Of a stretch of 29,971 nucleotides of DNA, positions 8,401 to 14,745 are shown in pieces. Below the pieces are notes generated by a model. The model was not told the origin of the DNA. It searched no databases and saw only the letters and a program-made list of their open reading frames with translations. Every line of letters begins with the position of its first letter. The first letter of the stretch is position 1. The stretch lies in assembly GCF_040649515.1 (NCBI RefSeq), contig NZ_JBEZFP010000120.1, forward strand, positions 1-29,971. The letters are read 5' to 3'. This DNA comes from Yinghuangia elevatio. Its GTDB lineage: Bacteria > Actinomycetota > Actinomycetes > Streptomycetales > Streptomycetaceae. Position numbers and translations under genes: made by a program.

Positions 8401-9116
8401 CGGCGCAGCAGCACGAGGTCGTCGGCGAGCAGACGCAGCCTCGCGTCGCGCAGGTCCGCCTGGATGGCGGCGGCGCGGCGGGCCACCTGGGCCTGGCGGC
8501 CGAGGGGCTTGAGCTGGCGGCGCAGTTCGTTGGTGAGGTCGGAGACGCGCGTGAGGTTCGCCTGCATCGCGTCGAGCTTGCGGAGCGCCTTCTCCTTGCG
8601 CTTGCGGTGCTTGAGGACGCCGGCCGCCTCCTCGATGAACGCGCGCCGGCCCATCGGGTCGGCCTGCAGCACCGAGTCGAGCTGGCCCTGCCCGACGATG
8701 ACGTGCATTTCGCGGCCGATGCCGGAGTCGGACAGGAGCTCCTGGATGTCCAGCAGGCGGCAGGTGTTGCCGTTGATCGCGTACTCCGAGCCACCGTTGC
8801 GGAACATCGTCCGCGTGATGGTGACTTCGGTGTAGTCGATGGGCAGCGCGCCGTCGGTGTTGTCGATCGTGAGGCTGACCTCGGCACGGCCCAGCGGCGG
8901 ACGGCCCGCGGTGCCGGCGAAGATGACGTCCTCCATCTTGCCGCCGCGCAGCGACTTGGCGCCCTGCTCGCCCATGACCCAACTCAGCGCGTCGACGACG
9001 TTCGACTTGCCGGATCCGTTGGGACCGACGACGCAGGTGATGCCCGGCTCGAACCGCAGCGTCGTCGCGGATGCGAAGGACTTGAATCCGCGGAGGGTGA
9101 GGCTCTTGAGGTGCAC
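5475..9116 (-). CDS. smc: Chromosome segregation ATPase Smc
   Basis: Smc is the core ATPase of bacterial condensin, which with ScpA and ScpB extrudes DNA loops and separates sister chromosomes. This 1213-residue protein is full length. Walker A GPNGSGKS is at 31-38, followed by the N-head and first coiled coil (about 170-500). The hinge is at about 515-665 (GDRLSGVLGTVAALV onward). The return coil follows, then the C-head with LSGGE (1107-1111) and Walker B FYVMDEVEAALD (1131-1142, catalytic Glu1136). Residues 443-458 are an unusual Gly/Asp-rich break in the coil just before the hinge. The start is GTG 9116 (VHLKSLTLRGFKSF, the family start). There is no Shine-Dalgarno, but TACGCT lies 7 nt upstream, suggesting a leaderless mRNA. 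ScpA and ScpB are not in the window. Confidence 0.98.
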   Translation of the reverse strand: MHLKSLTLRGFKSFASATTLRFEPGITCVVGPNGSGKSNVVDALSWVMGEQGAKSLRGGKMEDVIFAGTAGRPPLGRAEVSLTIDNTDGALPIDYTEVTITRTMFRNGGSEYAINGNTCRLLDIQELLSDSGIGREMHVIVGQGQLDSVLQADPMGRRAFIEEAAGVLKHRKRKEKALRKLDAMQANLTRVSDLTNELRRQLKPLGRQAQVARRAAAIQADLRDARLRLLADDLVLLRRDLAEEIADEAALRERRTVVERELGEVQTREAALEAEVKALTPRLARAQETWYELSSLAERVRGTAGLAQQRVRHATSQPAEERRGRDPEEMEREAERIRETEAELKEALEEAMVQLAETTERRGELERAVADEEKRLRDAARAIADRREGLARLSGQVNAARSRVAGADAEIGRLTESLTAARTRAEAAQREFDQLQEQTGGAEEGDDGDGAGGRGGSDIEARLTEARELLAEAEESLTEARDTEKESERERAAVTARKEALELGLTRKDGAGAVLAAGDRLSGVLGTVAALVTVEHGAETAVAAALGAASDAVAVADVGSAVDALRLLRKDDAGRVGILVGDSAGPEPTGAADWPALPPSAVYAVRLLTAPDDLTGAVHRLLDKVAVVDDLAAAADLLASVPGVRAVTREGDLVGPDFAHGGSASGASLLEVQAAVDEAAERLAELTDRCARARDELVRATAARKDASAAVEQLTAERREMEKARSAAAKELGRLGGQARAAAGEAERLAAAVAKAESAKEQDTLAYEELSARLDAAEEMPDEEEPDSSARDRLAADATAARQAEMEARLSVRTHEEQVKALSGRADSLDRGARMEREARSRAAERRERMAVEARVAGAVLAGTQSLLRYVEASLARAEAERSAAEAARASREQELARERTRVRELAGELEKLTDSVHRDEMLRTEKRLRIEQLEAKALEEHGMDAAGLVAEYGPDQMVPPTPPAEGEERDPDSKEAQPRPYVRAEQEKRLAAAEKAYVQLGKINPLALEEFAALEERHKFLTEQLEDLKNTRRDLLLVVKEVDERVEQVFTSAYHDTAREFEGVFSRLFPGGDGRLVLTNPDDMLTTGIEVEARPPGKKVKRLSLLSGGERSLTAVALLVAIFKARPSPFYVMDEVEAALDDTNLQRLIRIFAELRESSQLIVITHQKRTMEVADALYGVSMRGDGVTTVISQRLAREDEKVTIVGSETVTA

Positions 9117-9123
9117 CCGCCGC

Positions 9124-9129
9124 AGCGTA
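9124..9129 (-). promoter_or_regulatory. -10 box of a leaderless smc promoter
   Basis: TACGCT on the minus strand lies 7 nt before the smc GTG, so transcription should begin at or next to the start codon. No Shine-Dalgarno sequence is visible in the gap (GCGGCGG), which agrees with leaderless translation. The -35 region is weak. Confidence 0.6.
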
Positions 9130-9348
9130 CCGGGACACATCGGCGGGGAAGTCGCAGAACGGTGACCTGACGGCGTGTCGGTTGGTGTGTGACATGGGAT
9201 ATGCCGGGGTATCACGTCATCACGGCGGCCTGTCACGGCCCGCCGGATGGGCACACCAGGGTCGCGTACTCAGCGCCACGAGGGCACTCAGGGGGCAGCG
9301 GGGGAAAGCGGGAGCAGAGGCTCGGGGCGCGGTTCCCGGGAACGACAA

Positions 9349-9369
9349 AGGGACGCCGAAGGCGTCCCT
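9349..9369 (-). terminator. Hairpin terminator of the small coiled-coil gene
   Basis: A perfect 9-bp stem (AGGGACGCC / GGCGTCCCT) closes a 3-nt loop, starting about 18 bp after the stop at 9387. On the minus strand it is followed by TTTGTCGTT, a short T-rich tail. Confidence 0.75.
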
Positions 9370-9386
9370 GGTTTATCGGATCGAAC

Positions 9387-9581
9387 TCACGCCCGGGAGA
9401 GCGCCGGCTCGACCTGGGATACGTCGAACCGATCGTCCGCGGCGGCGTAGAGCGCGTCATTCTCGGCCTGGACACGGACAAGCTCCGTCTCCAGGTCACG
9501 TACGCGCTGCTGAAGCCGTCGCATCTCGGAGAGCAGCCGGGGGTCGGGGCCGCCGACGTAGCCGAGAAGCGCCTTCGCCAT
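9387..9581 (-). CDS. Small conserved coiled-coil protein of unknown function
   Basis: The 64-residue protein starts at ATG 9581 after GGAGGA with 7-nt spacing, a strong site. The longer frame to 9734 is not needed. The sequence opens MAKALLGYVGGPDPRLLSEM and continues as an amphipathic helix rich in Leu/Glu/Arg/Gln heptads (about residues 16-45), then an acidic tail DVSQVEPAL. I recall near-identical small proteins beside smc in Streptomyces, with no assigned function. It has its own terminator, so it is a separate transcription unit. Many Streptomyces, as I recall, also have an acylphosphatase gene between mutM and smc; I find none here. The coiled coil suggests a partner protein, but nothing in the sequence names it. 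Confidence 0.82.
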   Translation of the reverse strand: MAKALLGYVGGPDPRLLSEMRRLQQRVRDLETELVRVQAENDALYAAADDRFDVSQVEPALSRA

Positions 9582-9620
9582 TAGAGGGTCCTCCACGCTG
9601 AGTGACCGACCGGCATCTGC

Positions 9621-9639
9621 GGGTCGAAATTTCGCACCC
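9621..9639. promoter_or_regulatory. Dyad upstream of the small coiled-coil gene
   Basis: The perfect 10-bp palindrome CGAAATTTCG (9625-9634) is flanked by GGGT and ACCC with one extra base, forming a near-symmetric 19-bp site about 40 bp upstream of the ATG at 9581. The A/T core stands out in such GC-rich DNA and may bind a dimeric regulator. Confidence 0.4.
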
Positions 9640-10045
9640 GGCCACGTGGCTCCTGATAGGGTGCGCGGGCTTCCAGCGTCGCACCAAAAGGCCATCAGGT
9701 CAATATGATCACGGCGCGATAACTCGACCGTCACCCGGTCGGCGGCATGATCACGCGGACGGGACGGCTCGTGTCTGGCTGTACGAGATCATCAATTCTC
9801 TTGGCAGTCAAGAACATATTGGAGAGCCGGGAGGCCCGCCCCGCGGTTTCCCGGAAGCCGTGGATGATCTTGGATCCGGCCCCGGTCAGGCGACCCCTTT
9901 GGCCCCCGGCATCCCGTGCGTCCCTCCCACCTCGCAAATCATCCCGGATCCCGTTCGTCACGGGCTTCCCGGCAGATGCGGCAGGTATCGGACCAGGGCG
10001 CGCAACCCGACCCGTATCCGGCCTCACGGGGACCATGCGGTGCCC

Positions 10046-10081
10046 TAGAGTCGCCTGCGCAAGCTCACCCGATCGGGTGAG
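10046..10081 (+). promoter_or_regulatory. Candidate promoter and 18-bp operator of the CAP gene
   Basis: TAGAGT (10046-10051) could be a -10 box. Directly downstream lies a perfect 18-bp palindrome, CTCACCCGATCGGGTGAG (10064-10081). If transcription starts near 10058, the palindrome covers about +6 to +23, where a bound repressor would block elongation. The -35 region is poor. The palindrome itself is certain; its role is inferred. Confidence 0.5.
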
Positions 10082-10218
10082 GTCCGACGCCGGTCCCGGC
10101 GTGTCGTGCGGCGTTTCGCGCGGCGCGTGCGGCGTGCGCGTGCAGCGTGTAGGGCGCGCGCGGCCGGGATGCGGACGCGGTGGAGGGGACGAACGTACGG
10201 CACACCGAAGGGGAAGCC

Positions 10219-11085
10219 GTGGCCCGGCACAGCCGACGCTCGACGACCCGGATCCGCGCGCGGCGCGGCCACCGGCGCCGCCGTCGGCTGGGCCCCCTGC
10301 GTGTCGCGGCCGTCCTGCTCGGCATCGCCCTTGCGGTCGGCGGCACCCGGCTTTCGCTGGACCTCCTCGACGACGGCGGCTCCGGCGCGGACCGTACGGC
10401 GCCGGCCGATGCGACCGCGGCCACGTCCTCGTCCGGCGGTCCCGACCGGCCGCCTTCCGGAGGGCCGAGCACGCCAGAGGCGGTGGCCGGAGGCCCGGGC
10501 GCGGCCGTCAGCACGAGCCCGCAACCGAGTTCCGCCGCACCGCCCGCGGCCACGCCCCCGTCCCTGCCCGTGCCTTCGCCCGGCACGCCGTCGGAACCGT
10601 CGCCGGCCACGACGGGTCCGGCGACGCCGCAGCCCACCGCTCCGGCGCCCTCCCTCACCCCGAAGAGCCTTTCCCCGGCACCGACGACGACCGCGCCCGG
10701 CGGCACCGGCACCGCGTACGAGGACGAGGTCCTGGCGCTCGTCAACGCCGAGCGCGCCGCGGCCGGTTGCGGCCCTGCGCAGGCGGACGCCGCGCTGCGC
10801 GGCCTCGCCCGCGCGCACAGCGACGACATGGCCGACCGCGGATACTTCGCCCACGACACCCCCGACGGCAAGTCGCCCTGGGACCGCGCCAAGGCCGCGG
10901 GGATCGACTACCTGGCCGCCGAGAACATCGCACGCGGCCAGGCCACCCCCAAGGCGGTCATGGAGGCGTGGATGAACAGCGAGGGCCACCGCGCGAACAT
11001 CCTCAACTGCGGCTTCGGCAGGCTCGGCGTGGGCGTCCGCACCGGTTCCGGCGGGCCCTGGTGGACCCAGGAGTTCGGGCGCTGA
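10219..11085 (+). CDS. Membrane-anchored or secreted CAP (SCP/PR-1) domain protein
   Basis: The 288-residue protein has a very basic start (RARRGHRRRRRLG), a hydrophobic segment at about 28-42 (RVAAVLLGIALAVGG), a Pro/Ser/Thr/Ala-rich extracellular linker (55-163) and a C-terminal CAP domain (165-288). The domain shows His200 and His212, AENIARG (234-240 with Glu235), His257 in NSEGHRANIL, and WWTQEFG at the end; Cys184 and Cys264 could form a disulfide. CAP proteins in bacteria are extracellular with largely unknown roles. GTG 10219 follows AAGGGGAA; a GTG at 10180 is an alternative. The stop lies 3 bp from the converging mutM stop. Cleavage of the N-terminus is uncertain, so it may be anchored or released. 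Confidence 0.85.
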   Translation: MARHSRRSTTRIRARRGHRRRRRLGPLRVAAVLLGIALAVGGTRLSLDLLDDGGSGADRTAPADATAATSSSGGPDRPPSGGPSTPEAVAGGPGAAVSTSPQPSSAAPPAATPPSLPVPSPGTPSEPSPATTGPATPQPTAPAPSLTPKSLSPAPTTTAPGGTGTAYEDEVLALVNAERAAAGCGPAQADAALRGLARAHSDDMADRGYFAHDTPDGKSPWDRAKAAGIDYLAAENIARGQATPKAVMEAWMNSEGHRANILNCGFGRLGVGVRTGSGGPWWTQEFGR

Positions 11086-11088
11086 CGA

Positions 11089-11985
11089 CTACCCGGCGAC
11101 CGGCCGGACGATCGGCGTGCGGCGCGGGCGCGGGGTGGGCTGGCACTTCGTGCAGAAGTAGCTGCTGCGGTTCATGAAGGTGATGCGCCGGATGGGCGTC
11201 GCGCAGCGGTTGCAGGGCTCGCCTTCGCGGCCGTACGCGTCGAGCGAGCGGGAGAAGTAGCCGCTCTCCCCGTTGACGTTGACGTACAGGCTGTCGAAGG
11301 ACGTGCCGCCCACGGCGAGCGCGTCGTTCATGACGTCCCGGACCGAGGCCAGCAGCAGCGCGGTCTGCGGCTTGGTGACGGTGGCCGTGGAGCGGGCGCC
11401 GTGCAGGCGGGAGCGCCACAGGGCCTCGTCCGCATAGATGTTGCCGATGCCGCTCACCAGCGACTGGTCCAGGAGCGCGCGCTTCAGCTCGGAGTCACGG
11501 CGGCGCAGCGCCGCGTGGAAGGCGTCGTCGTCGAACAGCGGGTCGAGGACGTCGCGCGCGATGTGCGCGATCGACGGCGGCAGGACCGCGCCGCCGCGTT
11601 CGACGGAGACGCCGCCGAAAGTGCGCTGGTCGACGAACCACAGCTCGCGGCCGCCGTCGGTGAAGGTGAAGCGCACGTGCAGGTGCTTCTCGCGCGGCGT
11701 GGCCGGGTCGTTGACCAGCAGTTGGCCGCTCATGCCGAGGTGCGCGAGCAGGGCGTCCTCGGGCGCGTCCGCGTCGCGGGCGGTGAGCGGGAGCCAGAGG
11801 TACTTGCCGCGGCGCATGGCCGCCTCGACCCGGGCGCCCTTGAGAGACGCGGCGAAGTCGTCCGGACCCGCCGTGTGGCGGCGCACCGCACGCGGGTGCG
11901 TCACCTCGACGGAGGCGATGGTGCGGCCGACGACCCAGCGCTCCAGGCCCCGGCGTACGACCTCGACCTCGGGCAACTCGGGCAC
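11089..11985 (-). CDS. mutM: Formamidopyrimidine-DNA glycosylase (Fpg/MutM)
   Basis: MutM removes oxidised purines such as 8-oxoguanine and nicks the abasic site, starting base excision repair. The 298-residue protein begins with the catalytic PELPEVE; Pro2 becomes the N-terminal nucleophile after Met removal, with Glu3 as acid. Lys61 in MRRGKY matches the conserved Lys of the family. The helix-two-turn-helix leads to the C-terminal zinc finger with CNRC (258-261) and CTKC (278-281). The GTG start at 11985 has a strong GGAGG six bases upstream. It follows rnc by 21 bp and is the last gene of the DUF177-rpmF-rnc-mutM series. A basic tail of 17 residues follows the finger. Confidence 0.97.
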   Translation of the reverse strand: MPELPEVEVVRRGLERWVVGRTIASVEVTHPRAVRRHTAGPDDFAASLKGARVEAAMRRGKYLWLPLTARDADAPEDALLAHLGMSGQLLVNDPATPREKHLHVRFTFTDGGRELWFVDQRTFGGVSVERGGAVLPPSIAHIARDVLDPLFDDDAFHAALRRRDSELKRALLDQSLVSGIGNIYADEALWRSRLHGARSTATVTKPQTALLLASVRDVMNDALAVGGTSFDSLYVNVNGESGYFSRSLDAYGREGEPCNRCATPIRRITFMNRSSYFCTKCQPTPRPRRTPIVRPVAG

Positions 11986-12006
11986 GCTCGACCTCCGGGG
12001 GGAAGC

Positions 12007-12756
12007 TCAGTTGGCCTTGGTCGACTCCGGCGCCGCGCCGTTGACCGGCGTCGTGCCGTCGCCGTACTGCGCACGGATCGCGCGCCACGCGCTCTCCGCC
12101 GCCTGCTGCTCCGCTTCCTTCTTGCTGCGTCCGACGCCGGTGCCGTAGTCGACGCCGCCGACGCGCGCGAGGGCGGTGAAGGTCTTCTCGTGGTCCGGCC
12201 CGGTCTCCGACACGACGTATTCGGGTACGCCGATGCCGGTCGCGGCGGTCAGCTCCTGGAGGCTGGTCTTCCAGTCCAGGCCCGCGCCGAGACCCGCGGA
12301 CGCCTCGATAAGGGGGTCGAACAGCCGGTGCACCAACTCGGAGGCGGCGTCCAGGCCCTGGTCGAGGTAGACCGCGCCGATGATCGCCTCAAGGGTGTCG
12401 GCGAGGATCGACGACTTGTCGCGACCGCCGGTGCCCTGCTCGCCGCGGCCCAGGCGGATGAACCGGCCCAGGTCGAGCTTGCGGCCCACCCCCGCGAGGG
12501 CGCGCGAATTGACCACCGCGGCACGCAGTTTCGCGAGCTGGCCCTCGGGCAACTCGGGGTGTGCGCGGTAGAGGGTGTCGGTGACCACAAGGCCCAGCAC
12601 CGAGTCGCCCAGGAATTCCAGGCGCTCGTTGGTGGGAAGGCCACCGTGTTCGTACGCATACGAACGATGTGTGAGTGCGCGCTCCAGAAGGGCGGCGTCG
12701 ACTGTCCAGCCGAGCCGCCCTTCCAGATCCGCGTACTTCGCAAGCGAGTCCGTCAC
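12007..12756 (-). CDS. rnc: Ribonuclease III
   Basis: RNase III cuts double-stranded RNA, processes the rRNA precursor and, in Streptomyces (where it is AbsB), affects antibiotic production. The 249-residue protein has the signature NERLEFLGDS (43-52) with catalytic Glu47 and Asp51, a second acidic pair at Asp120 and Glu123 (ADTLEA), and a dsRNA-binding domain from about 161 to 230 (LDWKTSLQEL to SAWRAI). The start is GTG 12756. The gene lies 20 bp downstream of rpmF, suggesting one mRNA. A tail of about 20 residues (YGDGTTPVNGAAPESTKAN) follows the dsRBD. Confidence 0.97.
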   Translation of the reverse strand: MTDSLAKYADLEGRLGWTVDAALLERALTHRSYAYEHGGLPTNERLEFLGDSVLGLVVTDTLYRAHPELPEGQLAKLRAAVVNSRALAGVGRKLDLGRFIRLGRGEQGTGGRDKSSILADTLEAIIGAVYLDQGLDAASELVHRLFDPLIEASAGLGAGLDWKTSLQELTAATGIGVPEYVVSETGPDHEKTFTALARVGGVDYGTGVGRSKKEAEQQAAESAWRAIRAQYGDGTTPVNGAAPESTKAN

Positions 12757-12776
12757 CGGGACGACCTACCCGGGAA

Positions 12777-12950
12777 TCAGACCTCGAGGACCTGGCGGCG
12801 GTTGTAGGTGCCGCAGGTCGGGCAGGCAATGTGGGCCAGCTTGGGCTGACGGCAGCTGTCGCAGGTCACCAGGTTCGGCGTGACAGCCTTCCAGTTGCTG
12901 CGGCGGTGGCGGGTGTTGCTGCGCGACATCTTCCGCTTCGGAACAGCCAC
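12777..12950 (-). CDS. rpmF: 50S ribosomal protein L32 (zinc-ribbon form)
   Basis: The 57-residue protein (AVPKRKMSRSNTRHRRSNWK...) is bL32 of the large ribosomal subunit. CDSC (30-33) and CPTC (43-46) form a zinc ribbon, so this is the zinc-containing paralogue. The GTG start at 12950 lies only 2 nt after the stop of the DUF177 gene, and its AGGAG site is inside the end of that gene, so translation is probably coupled. DUF177-rpmF pairing is widespread in bacteria. Confidence 0.97.
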   Translation of the reverse strand: MAVPKRKMSRSNTRHRRSNWKAVTPNLVTCDSCRQPKLAHIACPTCGTYNRRQVLEV

Positions 12951-12952
12951 GG

Positions 12953-13552
12953 CTACTTCTCCTGGTTCTCATCGGCGCGAGACGCACCGTTGTCGTCGGC
13001 TTCGGCGGTCGATCCGTCGAAGAGGCCCTGCAAGGCCGCCCACCGGGGGTCGGCGGTGTCGTGGGAATGCCCTGGGTTCTCGTCGAGCAGAACCCCGCAC
13101 TCGAGGCACAGCCCGCCGCAATCCTCGCGGCACACCGGTGCGAGCGGCAGTGCGAGCACCACCGCGTCGCGCAGCACCGGCTCCAGGTCGAACAGGTCGC
13201 CCACGAGCCGGGGTGCGTCGTCTTCCTCGGTCTCGCTGTCCGGGTAGATGTACAGCTCCTGGAACTCCACCTTGAGCTGACGCTCAAGCGGCTCCAGGCA
13301 CCGTACGCACTCACCGGCCAACGGCACCTCGGCGACGCCGGAGACCAGCACCCCTTCCATGACCGCCTCGAGCCGGAGGTCCAGCTCGAGCGGCACACCC
13401 TCGGGGACGCCGATCACCTCGATCTTCATGTCCGCCGGAGCCGGCACTTCGCGGGACACCTTGCGCATGGACCCAGGCCGACGACCCAGCTCTCGTGTGT
13501 CCACGACGAGCGGGCTGCGGTGGTCCAGGCGTTCCAGGGTGTCCTGCCTCAT
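12953..13552 (-). CDS. yceD: YceD/DUF177 family protein (large-subunit rRNA accumulation)
   Basis: The 199-residue protein belongs to the DUF177 (YceD) family, linked in E. coli and plants to 23S rRNA accumulation and almost always encoded just before rpmF, as here. It shows the central block GVLVSGVAEVPLAGECVRCLEPL (Cys82, Cys85) and the C-terminal CREDCGGLCLECG (Cys141, 145, 149, 152), a likely zinc site. The acidic loop PDSETEEDDAP lies between them, and the last 40 residues are acidic and disordered. ATG 13552 has AGGTG about 9 nt upstream. It opens a likely four-gene operon, yceD-rpmF-rnc-mutM. Confidence 0.9.
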   Translation of the reverse strand: MRQDTLERLDHRSPLVVDTRELGRRPGSMRKVSREVPAPADMKIEVIGVPEGVPLELDLRLEAVMEGVLVSGVAEVPLAGECVRCLEPLERQLKVEFQELYIYPDSETEEDDAPRLVGDLFDLEPVLRDAVVLALPLAPVCREDCGGLCLECGVLLDENPGHSHDTADPRWAALQGLFDGSTAEADDNGASRADENQEK

Positions 13553-13652
13553 GCGGTGAACACCTCGCCCCGGTTCCGGAGGGAGGTGTGGCGGTCATAA
13601 TTGTCGGCCCCGGGGTCGCCTTGGCAGGCATCCCAAGCAGGGCCGGTCCACA

Positions 13653-13658
13653 AGACTA
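13653..13658 (-). promoter_or_regulatory. Candidate -10 box of the yceD-rpmF-rnc-mutM operon
   Basis: TAGTCT on the minus strand (within TTGCGATAGTCT) lies just beyond the terminator hairpin of the preceding gene and about 100 bp before the yceD ATG. Its -35 region would fall inside the hairpin DNA and is poor (GGGGGA). It predicts a leader of about 90 nt. Confidence 0.4.
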
Positions 13659-13665
13659 TCGCAAG

Positions 13666-13703
13666 TCGGGGCCCGTCCCCCAAACGGGGGCGACGGGCCC
13701 CGA
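13666..13703 (-). terminator. Long hairpin terminator of the SepIVA/DivIVA-like gene
   Basis: A perfect 12-bp stem (TCGGGGCCCGTC / GACGGGCCCCGA) continues, after a 2-nt bulge, into CCCC-AAAC-GGGG. It starts about 55 bp after the stop at 13760 on the minus strand. It separates this gene from the yceD operon. Confidence 0.8.
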
Positions 13704-13759
13704 CCCCGCGAGGCCGGGCGGCCGCGCGAAGAGCGGTACGGCGGCGGCCGGCGGGGCGG

Positions 13760-14686
13760 TCAGCCGCCCTGGCGGCCGTCCGGGTTGAACTGGCGCACGT
13801 CGATCAGGCTGGTGTCGAAGAAGCTCGTCTCGTCGAGCGCCGCGTCGTAGCGCTGCTCGACGTGGCCGCCCTGCTGCGGTACGCCGCCCTGCCCGTACTG
13901 GCCTTGCTGCTGCTGGTACTGCGGGATCTCGTAGCCGCCGGACTCGTAGCCGCCCTGGTCGTACACCGGCTGCTGCTGGTAGCCCTGGTCGTAGTAGCCG
14001 CCCTGCTGCGGGGCCGCGGCCGCGGGCACGTACTGCGGCTGCTGGGGGTGCTGCGGCTGCTGGGGATGCTGGGGTTGCTCGGGGTAGCCGCCCTGCTGCT
14101 GCGCGGGCACCGGCGCGGACTGGCCCAGGAAGGGGGCGTTCTCGTCGGCGTCGAGGCGCGCCTGGAGGCTTCCGACCTGGTGCTGGCCGGTGCCCTCGGC
14201 CTCGTCCTGCGCCTTGAGGTACGCGCCGAGGTCGTCGATGGCCTTGCGGCCGCGCATCTTGTCGCGGCCGCGCCCGACGGCGGACAGCGTCTTGGTGAGC
14301 ACGACCTCGAAGTTGGCCAGCTTCTGGTCGACGTAGTCGTCGGCCTCGCCGCGGATGCGCTCGGCCTCCAGGCGGGCCGCGGTCAGGATGCGCTCGGCCT
14401 CGGCGTACGCCTCGCGGGCCACGTCGGTGTCGGCGATCAGCGCACCGCGCTCCTCGCGGGCCCCGGCGACGACGCGCTCCGCCTCGCGGCGGCTCTCGTC
14501 GATGACCGCGTCGCGGTCGGTGATGATGCGGCGGGCTTCCGCCATCTCCTCCGGCAGGAGGTTCTTGACCTCTTCCAGGCGGGCGACGACCTCGGCCCGG
14601 TTCACCACACACGAGGCCGACATCGGCATCGAACGGGCGCTCTCGACCAGAGCGATCAGCTCGTCGAGCTTCGGGGATACGTCCAC
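13760..14686 (-). CDS. SepIVA/DivIVA-like coiled-coil protein with Gln/Gly/Tyr-rich tail
   Basis: The 308-residue protein is sometimes annotated as ATP synthase subunit B-like or as DivIVA-related (SepIVA in mycobacteria, a septation factor). A long coiled coil spans residues 30-145 (EVVARLEEVKNLLPEEMAEA to NFEVVLTKTLSAVGRGRDK). Residues 192-278 form a low-complexity tail of Gln, Pro, Gly and Tyr with imperfect repeats such as QPQHPQQ and GGY. The last 25 residues carry ETSFFDTSLID (286-296), which I recall as conserved in Streptomyces homologues. The GTG start at 14686 follows GGGAGAGAGAG. TACGCT at 14725-14730 may be its -10 box. It lies 59 bp downstream of coaD. A role in polar growth or division is inferred from the family only. 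Confidence 0.8.
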   Translation of the reverse strand: MDVSPKLDELIALVESARSMPMSASCVVNRAEVVARLEEVKNLLPEEMAEARRIITDRDAVIDESRREAERVVAGAREERGALIADTDVAREAYAEAERILTAARLEAERIRGEADDYVDQKLANFEVVLTKTLSAVGRGRDKMRGRKAIDDLGAYLKAQDEAEGTGQHQVGSLQARLDADENAPFLGQSAPVPAQQQGGYPEQPQHPQQPQHPQQPQYVPAAAAPQQGGYYDQGYQQQPVYDQGGYESGGYEIPQYQQQQGQYGQGGVPQQGGHVEQRYDAALDETSFFDTSLIDVRQFNPDGRQGG

Positions 14687-14724
14687 TGGCGTTGCTCTCT
14701 CTCCCGGTGCCGGTCAGACACCAC

Positions 14725-14730
14725 AGCGTA
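14725..14730 (-). promoter_or_regulatory. Possible -10 box of the SepIVA-like gene
   Basis: TACGCT lies 38 nt before the GTG at 14686, within the coaD-to-SepIVA-like gap. No convincing -35 is visible, so the gene may instead be read through from coaD. Confidence 0.3.
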
Positions 14731-14745
14731 CGAGCAGGAGCCGCC

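Larger units (their letters stand above)
9582..10218. other. Intergenic region between the small coiled-coil gene and the CAP gene
   Basis: This 637-bp divergent spacer has no supportable gene; the open frames across it lack family resemblance. It holds the dyad GGGT-CGAAATTTCG-C-ACCC (9621-9639), two copies of ATGATCACG (9705-9713 and 9747-9755), a relatively AT-rich patch near 9785-9830, and the 18-bp palindrome at 10064-10081. Confidence 0.5.

Noticed and set aside
5616..9170. Open frame of 1184 codons on the plus strand opposite smc
   Set aside because: It mirrors the real smc gene; its translation is Arg/Leu/Gly-rich with no family resemblance. Long antisense frames are expected in very GC-rich coding DNA.
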